DNA of 64,000 nt from SG8-40 sp963792855 (GTDB taxonomy: Bacteria; Pseudomonadota; Gammaproteobacteria; Burkholderiales; Eutrophovitaceae). The DNA lies in NCBI GenBank assembly GCA_963792855.1, contig CAWBXZ010000024.1, forward strand, positions 48,259 through 112,258, read 5' to 3'. The notes beneath the pieces are model-generated. The model saw nothing but the letters and a program-made list of their open reading frames with translations, was not told the origin of the DNA and made no database searches. The position numbers and the translations under genes were made by a program. Numbering within the stretch: the first letter of the stretch is position 1; each line of letters opens with the position of its first letter. This document shows, in pieces, positions 17,101 through 24,820 of this stretch.

Positions 17101-17799
17101 TCACCAGGGAATCGATTCGCCCTTGTAGTCGATAAACAGGGCCTTGCGATCGGGAACGAGCCCATCCATCGCCCCGAGTAACATTTCAACCGCGGTATCG
17201 GGGTCGGTTGCGTTCTCGCCGGCCACAAACGGCTGGGTCAGTCGCGAGCGAACCGTTCCCGGCTGCAAGGCCACGACAACCGCTTCGGGCCGCTTTCTGG
17301 CGATCTCGATTGCCGCCGTTTGCATCAGCATATTGAGTGCGGCTTTCGAGGCCCGATAGCCGTACCAGCCGCCTTTGCGGTTGTCGCTGATACTTCCCAC
17401 CCGCGCGCTCAGCTTCGCGAAGAAACATCGTGCGTGCATCGGCAGCAATCCCGTGAAGTGTTTCATCAGCAGGGCAGGGCCGATCGCATTGACTTCAAAT
17501 GCCCTCAATAGTCTGTCGGCACGGATATCGTCGATGCGTTTTTCAGGTCCCGCCCCGTCAATGTGCAGAGCCCCCGTCGCATCGATAATGAGGTGGAACG
17601 GCGCCAGTTCCTGCAAGGCGCGCGCATGGGCGGCAACTGACTCTTCATCGGTGATATCGAGCGGATTGGCCCCCTTGCGACTCAAACCGATGACGGTGCC
17701 GCATTCGGGCCGGTTGGACAACGCCTTGACGAAGGCACCGCCAATCGCCCCGGTCGCGCCGAGTACGATCGCCTTGTAACCTGCAGGCAGGCTTTTCAT
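17101..17799 (-). CDS. Short-chain dehydrogenase/reductase
   Basis: A 232-residue Rossmann-fold oxidoreductase. The cofactor loop reads VLGATGAIGGAF, a variant of the SDR TGxxxGxG motif; DITDEESV follows strand 3 and the active site is Ser/Tyr-x3-Lys with YGYRASKAALN. NVNAIGPALL-like packing (here EVNAIGPALL) is present. It resembles C-factor (CsgA)-type SDRs. Its ATG follows the DUF393 stop directly (TGAATG), so it is the last gene of a tightly coupled minus-strand operon. Substrate not identifiable. Confidence 0.88.
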   Translation of the reverse strand: MKSLPAGYKAIVLGATGAIGGAFVKALSNRPECGTVIGLSRKGANPLDITDEESVAAHARALQELAPFHLIIDATGALHIDGAGPEKRIDDIRADRLLRAFEVNAIGPALLMKHFTGLLPMHARCFFAKLSARVGSISDNRKGGWYGYRASKAALNMLMQTAAIEIARKRPEAVVVALQPGTVRSRLTQPFVAGENATDPDTAVEMLLGAMDGLVPDRKALFIDYKGESIPW

Positions 17800-18270
17800 T
17801 CAGGCGCTTTCTGCCGGTTGCTGGCTGTCGCGGCCAACACTTCGCTCGGCCAGACGGAGCAGCAGCGGCCCGATCAGTCGTGAGATCGTCGATCTGTGCG
17901 CCGCGAAGAACCGGTACATGACGTCCAGAAGCGGGCGTAGCCACCGGCGCGTCAGAAGCCACGTGATGGTGCGGGAGCCGGCACGTTGGTACGCTTCCGC
18001 GAAAACGTCGACACCTTGTATCAGCGGCCCGTTCGCGATTCGGCCATGAATCACTTCCAGTGCGCGCGCGCGGGTCACTCCGTCCAGTTCCGCTTCGCAG
18101 TTGCTTTCATTCACATCGACAAACCGGATCGATTTCCCGTTGCTCCGATGTTTCAGCATCAGGACCTCTGCCTGACACAGTGGGCAAGCCCCATCGTGAT
18201 ACATGACCAGCGGCTCGGTGGCCGAACGCACATTGGCAGGGCAGGTCAGCGGTCTCGGCGGTTTCGGCAT
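17800..18270 (-). CDS. DCC-family (DUF393) thiol-disulfide protein
   Basis: A 156-residue protein of the DUF393 family, named DCC after its N-terminal D-x-x-C-x-x-C motif; here YHDGACPLCQAE. The fold is thioredoxin-like. A hydrophobic C-terminal half (MYRFFAAHRSTISRLIGPLLL) may associate with the membrane. The ATG comes 13 bases after the stop of a 57-aa membrane peptide and GGCAAGGTGGGCG provides a ribosome site. The upstream in-frame extension of 58 codons overlaps that peptide gene in another frame and is rejected. Confidence 0.85.
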   Translation of the reverse strand: MPKPPRPLTCPANVRSATEPLVMYHDGACPLCQAEVLMLKHRSNGKSIRFVDVNESNCEAELDGVTRARALEVIHGRIANGPLIQGVDVFAEAYQRAGSRTITWLLTRRWLRPLLDVMYRFFAAHRSTISRLIGPLLLRLAERSVGRDSQQPAESA

Positions 18271-18283
18271 TCGCCCACCTTGC

Positions 18284-18457
18284 CTAGCAATGATCGTCGA
18301 AAACGATTCGGCTCTGACGGGGAGATGCAACGCGATCGCTTCTCGCCGCGATCGTCGACGGGCGCAACACCCGGTAGAACGCGTACGCAAATGCAGCGAC
18401 GAGTGCAAGGCGGGTGAACAGATAAGTGGTTGTGTAAAAGACAAGTTCGTTTTCCAT
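18284..18457 (-). CDS. 57-aa membrane peptide within ubiG operon
   Basis: A short frame between ubiG and the DUF393 gene. The product starts MENELVFYTTTYLFTRLALV, has one hydrophobic helix (about residues 12-32, continuing AAFAYAFYRVL) and a basic, polar tail ending FDDHC. ATG follows AAGGAACGATAAACC, a good ribosome site, 23 bases after the ubiG stop. Position, ribosome site and membrane helix argue that it is real. A single-pass protein with cytoplasmic C-terminus is predicted by the positive-inside rule. Family unknown. Confidence 0.6.
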   Translation of the reverse strand: MENELVFYTTTYLFTRLALVAAFAYAFYRVLRPSTIAARSDRVASPRQSRIVFDDHC

Positions 18458-18480
18458 GGTTTATCGTTCCTTCAGGGAAA

Positions 18481-19440
18481 TCAGAAAGTGTGTGTAGGGT
18501 CAGACTGGATTCTTTGCCCGGCTCTCGCCTGGACTCGGTCGCTATCGAAGTGAGTTTCTGCCCCTCGTTGCGCGACCAGCATGTAGTTCACAGCCAGGTT
18601 GCGAGTCAGCGCAAAACGCCGGTTGATCGGGTTGACGCGCACACCGGTTCGGGCAATCAGTTGCAGTCCGCATTGTTCGGCAAACGATGCCAGTTCCGCA
18701 GGGGTGATAAACCGGTCCCAGCGGTGGGTGCCTTTCGGCAGCCAGCGCAGGATGTATTCGGCACCGGCGATAGCGAATAGCCACGACAACCAGGTGCGAT
18801 TGATTGTCGCCAGCACCAGTGCGCCCCCGGGGTTCAGCAAGGCGGCACAATCTTCCACCAGCGCCGCGGGATCGGGAATGTGTTCGACTACCTCCATATT
18901 CAGCACGGCATCGTACCGGGCTCCGTGTTGTCGCAATGCGCGAGCGTGCACGGCCGCGTACTCGACAGGCAGGCCCGAATCCCGGGCGCGCAGGCGCGCG
19001 ACCTCGATGTTCCTCGGAACAATGTCGATACCCTGCACGTTGGCGCCGAGCCGTGCCATGGACTCACTCAGAATGCCGCCGCCGCATCCAACGTCTAGCA
19101 GACGCAGGCCTTTGAGGGGCTGGTCTGATGCAGGATCGCGGTTGAACAATCCGGCAAGTACGTGTTTCAGGTATTCGGTGCGAAGTTGGTTCAGACGGTG
19201 TAGCGGCCAGAACGGCCCGCCGGCGTCCCACCATTTGTCTGCGAGCGCATGGAATCGCTCTGTTTCCCTGGGATCGACGTTGTCATGCAATGCCGACTCG
19301 GCGCCTCCGGCGGCATCAGCCGCATTTGCGGTTCTTCTTCGATGATGGTTTTCTTCGTGCGCGGACATCTTGTAGCGCGATGCCTCGGGAACGCTCTTCT
19401 CGGTTCCGGTCCGATTCATGAGGTTGGTCGCGGAATGCAT
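18481..19440 (-). CDS. ubiG: Ubiquinone biosynthesis O-methyltransferase
   Basis: SAM-dependent methyltransferase for both O-methylations of the ubiquinone ring. UbiG signature: ALADKWWDAGGPFWPLHRLN, then the SAM site LLDVGCGGGILSESMARLGA and acidic loop GIDIV, then MEVVEHIPDP and a C-terminal membrane-facing segment WLPKGTHRWDRFI. The N-terminus carries about 60 extra polar, His/Ala-rich residues that typical UbiG lacks, and there is a tail of about 20 residues. ATG at 19440 overlaps the TAA of the GNAT gene (TAATG), so translation is coupled; the in-frame start five codons upstream is less likely. Confidence 0.9.
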   Translation of the reverse strand: MHSATNLMNRTGTEKSVPEASRYKMSAHEENHHRRRTANAADAAGGAESALHDNVDPRETERFHALADKWWDAGGPFWPLHRLNQLRTEYLKHVLAGLFNRDPASDQPLKGLRLLDVGCGGGILSESMARLGANVQGIDIVPRNIEVARLRARDSGLPVEYAAVHARALRQHGARYDAVLNMEVVEHIPDPAALVEDCAALLNPGGALVLATINRTWLSWLFAIAGAEYILRWLPKGTHRWDRFITPAELASFAEQCGLQLIARTGVRVNPINRRFALTRNLAVNYMLVAQRGAETHFDSDRVQARAGQRIQSDPTHTF

Positions 19441-19958
19441 TACACAGCCCTCCACAGGCGGCGCGGGAAGGTGTCTGGCGCGGTTTCGGAGTGCATCGGT
19501 TCAAAGCCGCGCGAGCGGAAGAACGCGAGCGAGTCTCGCCAGGCACGTACTGCCATTCCGTCATTGTTGAGCCCGGCCATTCTCTTTGCGACCAGTTCGA
19601 CCAGCCTTGTTCCGAGTCCGCGCTGCTGATACTCAGGCACAACGTACAGGCCATGTATCAGTGCACCACGGCGGTTTTCGGGGATCTCGCTCCTGCTTGC
19701 TTCTTCCCAGGCCGCGATTGCGATTCCCTTCTGTTCGGAATTGGTCAGCAGGATGATCGTCATGTGCTGCAAGTCTGTTTCGTTGTAACTCAGTGAGGGT
19801 AAGGCCAGCCGGCGCACCCTGTCCGGTAGCCCCCACGAAACGGTCGAGTCGCTTACGACCCGGTTTACTGCGTGCAACTCTGCTGCGGTCGCTTCGTTTG
19901 CACTGATCATTTCGGTAGGGGCGACCTGTTCGGGGGCCGGCTGTCTAACGTGCGCCAT
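19440..19958 (-). CDS. GNAT family N-acetyltransferase
   Basis: A 172-residue acyl-CoA-dependent acetyltransferase. The acetyl-CoA pyrophosphate loop is visible as LYVVPEYQQRGLGTRLVE, followed by a helix and FFRSRGFEPM, a typical GNAT beta4-alpha4 end. The substrate is unknown. ATG at 19958 lies five bases after the stop of a 36-aa membrane peptide; the longer frame would overlap that peptide. The stop overlaps the ubiG start. It is the second gene of the six-gene operon. Confidence 0.85.
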   Translation of the reverse strand: MAHVRQPAPEQVAPTEMISANEATAAELHAVNRVVSDSTVSWGLPDRVRRLALPSLSYNETDLQHMTIILLTNSEQKGIAIAAWEEASRSEIPENRRGALIHGLYVVPEYQQRGLGTRLVELVAKRMAGLNNDGMAVRAWRDSLAFFRSRGFEPMHSETAPDTFPRRLWRAV

Positions 19959-19963
19959 TCCCG

Positions 19964-20074
19964 TCAGCCATTTCGATTGTCGAGTCTTTGAAATTCGCGC
20001 GCGGTCATCAGCACGCCGGCTATCGTCAGTCCCAAACAAAGAAGAGCTGCTCCAAAAATCGCTGTATCCAACAT
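19964..20074 (-). CDS. 36-aa single-pass membrane peptide
   Basis: The frame encodes MLDTAIFGAALLCLGLTIAG followed by VLMTAREFQRLDNRNG. The first 24 residues are a hydrophobic helix and the rest is a short charged tail. AAGGAACACATC directly before ATG is a strong ribosome site, and the GNAT start follows five bases after the stop, so it looks like the first gene of the operon. No family is recognised. Small size keeps the call moderate. Confidence 0.55.
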   Translation of the reverse strand: MLDTAIFGAALLCLGLTIAGVLMTAREFQRLDNRNG

Positions 20075-20151
20075 GATGTGTTCCTTTCGATTCAATATGG
20101 GTTGGTTGAGTGTCAATCGCTGTTTGCTATCGTTTCGGGTGCGGCGAAGAG

Positions 20152-20173
20152 GCCGGGCCGCCCTCGGCCCGGC
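20152..20173 (-). terminator. Hairpin after the fasciclin gene
   Basis: An eight-base-pair stem GCCGGGCC / GGCCCGGC with a six-base loop lies just after the fasciclin gene stop on the minus strand. The following bases are CTCTTC, only partly T-rich. It separates the fasciclin unit from the downstream six-gene operon. Confidence 0.55.
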
Positions 20174-20190
20174 TTTCGCTGACTACCCCA

Positions 20191-20682
20191 TTAGTTCGGT
20201 ATGAGCACCGTATCGATTACGTGAATCACGCCATTGCTTGCGACGATGTCAGTCGCCGTAACTTTCGCGTTGTTGACCATCACGCCGTTGCTGGTCGTCA
20301 CTTTCAATTTGCTGCCTTCAACCGTCTTTACCATTCCCGCCTTTACGTCTGCCGCCATCACCTTTCCGGAAACGACGTGGTAGGTAAGCACTGCCGTCAG
20401 CTTTTTCTTGTCGGCAAGCAGCGCATCGAGGTCGGCTTTCGGAATCTTCGCGAATGCGGCGTCGGTCGGGGCGAACACGGTGAAGGGACCGTCGCCGGAC
20501 AGCGTGTCCACCAGGCCCGCTTCTTTCAACGCTACGACCAGGGTGTTGAAGGAACCGTTGGAAGCGGCAATATCAACAATGGTTTCCGTCGAGTGGTGAC
20601 CGGCCTTCGCGGCTTGTGTTGCGGTGAACACCGTCATGGTCGAGAAAACAATCAGAGCTATCAGACTTTTTGCAATTTTCAT
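20191..20682 (-). CDS. Secreted fasciclin-domain protein
   Basis: A 163-residue protein with a signal peptide (cleaved near TQAAKAG) and one full fasciclin (FAS1, beta-Ig-H3) domain. The two hallmark segments are present: FTVFAPTDAAFAKIP (H1 region) and VLTYHVVSGKV (H2 region), and the domain ends GVIHVIDTVLIPN. Such proteins are periplasmic or surface-exposed and often appear in oxidative or photo-oxidative stress regulons. ATG has AGGAGTAGTGAA upstream. It stands between two hairpins and is probably monocistronic. Confidence 0.92.
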   Translation of the reverse strand: MKIAKSLIALIVFSTMTVFTATQAAKAGHHSTETIVDIAASNGSFNTLVVALKEAGLVDTLSGDGPFTVFAPTDAAFAKIPKADLDALLADKKKLTAVLTYHVVSGKVMAADVKAGMVKTVEGSKLKVTTSNGVMVNNAKVTATDIVASNGVIHVIDTVLIPN

Positions 20683-20862
20683 TTCACTACTCCTGCGTGG
20701 TTAGAGTTAAGGGTCAAACTTGTATTTAGAAATGAAGGATTCGGGGGCCGCCTTGCCCAGCCGACTTCGGCGGGACATCCTTCCAACTGTTTCGGCCGAG
20801 CCGGACACTTATCCGGCTGCAGTGATTCAGTACCCACGTTCATTTCATTTGGCGCCGGACAC

Positions 20863-21297
20863 CTAGCGGGACGCGGTGGTCGTGGCGCAGGTGGTGCGCA
20901 TCACGGCGCGGGTTTCTTCGTCGTTGGCCCGTGTGAACGCCAGTGCGTCCTGCACCTTGACGTCCCACACGGTTTTACCGTCCCCGAAGCTGCCGTCGTA
21001 CATCGTCCATTGGCTCATGGCGATCGTGCCGGCGCCACAGTCGACCTTGTAGGTCAACTTCACGGAGCGATGTGGATACATTGCCTCGCCGGTTTCCGGG
21101 TCGTTGCCGAGTGCAATCTGCTCGTCAAAGATGCGCAGCACGTTGACGTCAACCAGTTGGCCTTCGGGAGAGTAGGAAGTGCGGTCGACAAAAGTGTCGT
21201 CGGCGTTGGTGCCTGTTACTGCGGCCCATTGCGGGGCGGCCGCGGCGGTCAGCGTGAAGGTCATAGCGGCAGTAGCGAAAAGTGAACGGCTGAACAT
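20863..21297 (-). CDS. Secreted protein, adhesin-E-like
   Basis: A 144-residue product with a signal peptide ending TLTAAAA and a mature domain containing PQWAAVTGTNADDTFVDRTS and VDVNVLRIFDEQ, ending with a conserved Cys pair (one in KVDCGAG, one in RTTCATT). This layout is that of the surface-adhesin E family, small exported proteins of mostly unknown role. ATG has AAGGAGATCGAC in front. A strong sigma70 promoter with possible MerR-type sites lies 80-110 bases upstream. Confidence 0.65.
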   Translation of the reverse strand: MFSRSLFATAAMTFTLTAAAAPQWAAVTGTNADDTFVDRTSYSPEGQLVDVNVLRIFDEQIALGNDPETGEAMYPHRSVKLTYKVDCGAGTIAMSQWTMYDGSFGDGKTVWDVKVQDALAFTRANDEETRAVMRTTCATTTASR

Positions 21298-21377
21298 GTC
21301 GATCTCCTTGATGTGGTTCTGCGTGTCGGTTTGCAGCCTTCTGTTACCTGGCTGCGCGTTGTCTTGTCCTGGACAAA

Positions 21378-21406
21378 ACTGTACGAGAACATGTACAAAC
21401 AGTCAA
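21378..21406 (-). promoter_or_regulatory. Sigma70 promoter with TGTACA half-sites
   Basis: On the minus strand TTGACT and TACAGT are separated by exactly 17 bases. Inside and overlapping the -10 are TTGTACA and TCGTACA, 12 bases apart, similar to the T-x-TACA units bound by CarH/LitR-type MerR proteins. Further TTGTCCA strings flank it. It would drive the adhesin-E-like gene; control by the neighbouring MerR regulator is inferred. Confidence 0.55.
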
Positions 21407-21606
21407 CAAGTAAAAGTGTGAAATATGCACAAAAACTGGACAATGTGCATTGGCGCGCCGGCCGGTTATCGACCGGAGTGGTTTGCGGCGGGTCTCGTTC
21501 GAAGAAGGGTCGGGCGTGGGCAGGCAGGGAGCCTGGAAGGCTCCCGGTGGCTTAACCGCGCGAGCTGGCGGTTAGCTGGTCGTCTTGCAGGTCAGGTGAT
21601 ACGGGA

Positions 21607-22572
21607 TCAATCGAAGGCGATGCCCTCGAATTCGGCGACCCGTTGCAGTGCCGCCTCGAGCAGGGCCCTGCTGCGCCCGGCGGTCTCGTGCAGATAGGCG
21701 TGGATCTCGGCATCCTCGGCGTTCTTGTTTTCACACTCGCGGCTGTACGCTTCGAACGCGGCCATGCTGTTGATCAGGTCGACCAGGTGGTGCGGGCATT
21801 CGCAGCCGATGGTTGGGGCGAGGGCGGAGATACGGGCGAGTTGTGCGGGGCTGAAGCGCGGCAGGGGCACCGTCCCTCCGGACACTGTTGTATCGACCAG
21901 AGACCGGGCGAGGGGCGATTGGGCGTTGCGGCATGCGTTGGCGATGTCGGTAATTTCAGCCGGTGCGCGCAAACAGACGACACCGGCCGCGCCAAGGTCG
22001 TCCAGCGCCTGACGTGAGCCGAAGCCGTACACGACAACCGCGTGGCCTGCACCGCAGGCCGCGAGAAGGCGGCGGACCCTGGCCACGGTGTCCGTGTGAA
22101 TGGCCGGGTATTCAATGATCAGGATTTTTGCCGGCAAAACCGTCCCGGCTTCGCGCAGCGCCGCTTCATCGTCATAAGAGGCGACGATGCTGAATTCTTC
22201 GCGGTCTCTCAGACGGGCGGGCAGCGCGCTGCCCAGTATCGCGACCGGAATAGCCCGCTGTTTACGAATGGTGGATCCAAGTGACTGAATTGAAGTGGAT
22301 TCGAGCCTTGACTGCAATTGCTCGTCGGTCAGCGGGGCGAGCATGCTGATCGGGTGCCCGGCATCCACCAGCGTCTTGATCAGTCCCAGGCGACGAATAT
22401 CTGCCGTGCTGTAGAGCCGGTTACGTCCATTGGAGCGGTCAGGGTTCACCACTGAATAGCGGCGCTCCCAGATTCGCAGGGTGGTCGGCTGTATTCCGGT
22501 CAGTTTGGACACCACGCCGATCGGATGGCCTGTCTCGATGGTGCTTGTGTGTTGTGCGTCGATTTCGCTCAT
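21607..22572 (-). CDS. MerR-family regulator with pseudo-B12 domain
   Basis: A 321-residue regulator. Residues about 17-85 are a MerR winged helix (GVVSKLTGIQPTTLRIWERR, RLYSTADIRRLGLI). The middle (about 105-215) looks like a Rossmann fold in the place of the cobalamin domain of CarH/LitR, but I see no cobalamin-binding His motif. The end is helical with an unusual GCECPHHLVDLI stretch that could bind a metal. ATG at 22572 is preferred to the TTG ten codons upstream. Its promoter overlaps a perfect inverted repeat, so autoregulation is likely. The signal sensed is unknown; light, redox or metal are possibilities. Confidence 0.85.
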   Translation of the reverse strand: MSEIDAQHTSTIETGHPIGVVSKLTGIQPTTLRIWERRYSVVNPDRSNGRNRLYSTADIRRLGLIKTLVDAGHPISMLAPLTDEQLQSRLESTSIQSLGSTIRKQRAIPVAILGSALPARLRDREEFSIVASYDDEAALREAGTVLPAKILIIEYPAIHTDTVARVRRLLAACGAGHAVVVYGFGSRQALDDLGAAGVVCLRAPAEITDIANACRNAQSPLARSLVDTTVSGGTVPLPRFSPAQLARISALAPTIGCECPHHLVDLINSMAAFEAYSRECENKNAEDAEIHAYLHETAGRSRALLEAALQRVAEFEGIAFD

Positions 22573-22618
22573 TTCTGCTGTCCGAAAAATGGATTTACAC
22601 AAAAATTAGACATGCCGC

Positions 22619-22650
22619 AGTATATATTGTGTACAAGATATACACAATAT
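22619..22650 (-). promoter_or_regulatory. MerR promoter with operator repeats
   Basis: Minus-strand promoter TTGTGT, 17 bases, TATACT, with a perfect 10-base inverted repeat ATATTGTGTA / TACACAATAT (7-base centre) over the -35 and spacer. The same bases can be read as three direct units TGTGTA, TGTACA, TATACT at exact 11-base steps, the period known for CarH operators. It lies about 50 bases before the regulator's ATG. Confidence 0.65.
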
Positions 22651-22851
22651 TGGCGTAATTCCTTGACGGATGTTTACGCCGTACCGTCCCGGCGCGACTG
22701 GATCCGTGCAGGGGTTTGCGAAGAAAAGGGCGCTCTCGCGAGGGGCGGGCTACCACGCGCCATTGGTCGGGGACTTGCTTCGCACCAGTAGCCGGGGCAA
22801 GCAGGTTATTCCCGAATTCCAACCAGGCAACGATGTAACCAGACGAAGCAA

Positions 22852-23469
22852 ATGCAAACTGTCCTGATCGCCATTGCCACTGTTGTACTGTTGACTCTCT
22901 ACGCCGTTTGGGTCCGCAGGGCGCGGCGCGGTTTCGTCACGGCATATGCCTTCCCGGCGGGATTACGTAAAAAGTTTGCCGAGGCCCGCCCCGGGCTGAA
23001 TGAAGTGCAGCAGGACCAGGTCTTCGAGGCCTTGCGCCAGTGGTTCATGGTCTGCGGCCACGCCAACAGGCAATTCGTTTCCATGCCCTCGCAGGTGGTC
23101 GACGACGCCTGGCACGCATTCATATTGTTTACGCGTAACTACGAACTGTTTTGTCGCAAGGCCTTCGGCCGGTTCCTTCATCACACGCCGGCTGAGGCGA
23201 TGGCAGGCCAGACGACGGCGACCGAGGGCATCAAGCGCACATGGCGCATCGCGTGCCGGCTTGAGAACATCGATCCGAAGAACCCGGGCAGATTGCCCGC
23301 GCTCTTTGCCATGGATGCTGCACTGGGCATCGCCAACGGGTTTCATTACGAGCTCAACTGCAAACCGGGCAGCAACACGTACTGCGCGGGAGGCATCGGT
23401 TGCGGTAGCGGCTGTGGCGGCGACGGTGGTGGTGATAGTGGTTGCGGGAGCGGTTGCGGCGGTGACTGA
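22852..23469 (+). CDS. Membrane-anchored protein with Gly/Cys-rich tail
   Basis: A 205-residue protein: an N-terminal hydrophobic anchor (LIAIATVVLLTLYAVWV), a helical domain with VVDDAWHAFILFTRNYELFC that resembles the glycine-rich-domain protein-like (GRDP) family, and a tail from about residue 180 composed almost only of Gly, Cys, Ser and Asp with repeated CGSGCGGD. Six or more cysteines in the tail suggest metal or disulfide chemistry. The role is unknown. It is divergent from the MerR regulator, so its promoter region includes the operator. Confidence 0.75.
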   Translation: MQTVLIAIATVVLLTLYAVWVRRARRGFVTAYAFPAGLRKKFAEARPGLNEVQQDQVFEALRQWFMVCGHANRQFVSMPSQVVDDAWHAFILFTRNYELFCRKAFGRFLHHTPAEAMAGQTTATEGIKRTWRIACRLENIDPKNPGRLPALFAMDAALGIANGFHYELNCKPGSNTYCAGGIGCGSGCGGDGGGDSGCGSGCGGD

Positions 23470-23560
23470 CCTCGAACCCGTGCCGCCGTACGCTGCCTGA
23501 CTGATCGGCAAATGCCGGGTGGCAGGTGAGCCCCCCTGATAGCCTGCTAGCATACCGGGC

Positions 23561-24439
23561 ATGAACGCTTCATCTGACCAGGGCGCTTCGAGCGCACAAG
23601 GATTCGGCCGGCCCGCCGCAGGCTGGCGGCAGCGCATGTACGTCATCATTTTCGAGGCCGACACGCGGATGGGGCGGCTGTTCGACCTCACGCTGATCTG
23701 GGTCATTCTTGCCAGCGTCGCTGTCGTGATACTGGACAGTGTTTCTTCGGTGCACGCAAAGCATGCGGATGTGCTGGTTGCGCTGGAGTGGGGCTTTACG
23801 CTGATTTTCACGGTGGAATACGTTGCCCGGTTGCTCTGTGTGCGGCACCCGATGCGTTATGCCAGAAGCTTCTACGGCATCATCGACCTGATCGCCGTGT
23901 TGCCAACCTACCTGGCAGTGCTGGTGCCGGGACTGCACGCACTGCTCGACGTGCGCGTGCTGCGGCTGTTGCGTTTGTTCAGGCTCCTCAAACTCGCGCA
24001 CTATGTCGCGGAGTACGGCGCGCTGGCCCGCGCCTTGTCCGCCTCGCGGCACAAGATCTTCGTGTTTTTGTCGTTCGTGCTGATGGTCGTGCTGATCATG
24101 GGCACACTGATGTACGTCATTGAGGGCCCGGCTTACGGCTTTACCAGCATCCCGATGAGCGTTTACTGGGCGATTACCACGATGACTACCGTTGGTTTCG
24201 GGGACATCACGCCGAAAACGGACTTCGGCCGGGTCGTCGCTTCGGTCATGATGCTGCTGGGGTGGGGCACGCTCGCCGTGCCTACCGGAATCGTCAGTGC
24301 CGAGTTCACTGCGCAGAGAATGCGCGAACCGACCACCCGCACCTGCCATGAATGCCTGAGCGAAGGCCACTTGCCCAATGCCCGGTTTTGCCGTGACTGC
24401 GGTGCGAAACTGCCGCCGTATCAACGCGAAACGGCATAG
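23561..24439 (+). CDS. Kv-type potassium channel with zinc-ribbon tail
   Basis: A six-transmembrane voltage-gated cation channel. Seen in order: S1 to S3 (about residues 35-125), an S4 sensor RVLRLLRLFRLLKLAHYV with regularly spaced basic residues, S5, a pore helix with selectivity filter TTVGFGD, and S6. TVGFGD marks potassium selectivity. The tail beyond residue 255 holds a treble-clef or zinc-ribbon motif, CHECLSEG and CRDCGAKL. The last 83 bases of the gene are repeated after the HEPN gene, and the present stop (after QRETA) lies right at the junction, so the native C-terminus may have been QRETVKPD. Confidence 0.92.
   Translation: MNASSDQGASSAQGFGRPAAGWRQRMYVIIFEADTRMGRLFDLTLIWVILASVAVVILDSVSSVHAKHADVLVALEWGFTLIFTVEYVARLLCVRHPMRYARSFYGIIDLIAVLPTYLAVLVPGLHALLDVRVLRLLRLFRLLKLAHYVAEYGALARALSASRHKIFVFLSFVLMVVLIMGTLMYVIEGPAYGFTSIPMSVYWAITTMTTVGFGDITPKTDFGRVVASVMMLLGWGTLAVPTGIVSAEFTAQRMREPTTRTCHECLSEGHLPNARFCRDCGAKLPPYQRETA
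24352..24434 (+). repeat. 83-bp direct repeat, left copy
   Basis: These bases encode the zinc-ribbon end of the channel. They recur at 25159-25241 with a single C/T difference. The two copies enclose the HEPN/MNT pair. Confidence 0.95.
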
Positions 24440-24511
24440 AACATTGCCGGGACCGAGGGATATCCTTGGTTTCGCGGGCATAGCAGCGGCATAATCAGAA
24501 ACGAGATCACC

Positions 24512-24820
24512 ATGACCAATCTGATTGAAAAGCACCGCAAGGAAGTTGCCGACCTGTGTCGCCGTGCTGGCGCACTGCGATTGGATGTGTTTGGTTCGGC
24601 GGCTCGCTCGGACTTTGATAGGGCATCAAGTGACCTTGATTTCCTGGTTGAATTCGACCACTTGTCGCCCGTTCAATACGCGAACGCCTACTTCACACTC
24701 AAGGAAAGTCTTGAGGCGTTGTTTCAAAGACCGGTGGATCTGGTCACGGTAGCGGGCCTGGAGAACCCGTATTTTCGGGACCGTGTGCTTTCCGAACGCA
24801 AGTTAGTCTATGCACGCTGA
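24512..24820 (+). CDS. MNT-domain nucleotidyltransferase antitoxin
   Basis: A 102-residue minimal nucleotidyltransferase. The active site reads VFGSAARSDF ... SSDLDFLVEF, giving G-S, then D41-x-D43. In HEPN/MNT systems this protein is the antitoxin and AMPylates the HEPN toxin on a tyrosine. It overlaps the HEPN gene by 11 bases. The pair lies between the two 83-bp direct repeats and thus looks inserted behind the channel gene. Confidence 0.9.
   Translation: MTNLIEKHRKEVADLCRRAGALRLDVFGSAARSDFDRASSDLDFLVEFDHLSPVQYANAYFTLKESLEALFQRPVDLVTVAGLENPYFRDRVLSERKLVYAR

Noticed and set aside
20110..21285. 391-codon open frame on the plus strand
   Set aside because: It spans the fasciclin gene, two hairpins and the adhesin-E gene, all on the other strand; the translation is His/Gly/Val-rich shadow.
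21607..22572. Cobalamin-dependent light sensor (CarH)
   Set aside because: The domain order is similar but I could not find the cobalamin-ligating histidine motif, so only CarH/LitR-like is claimed.
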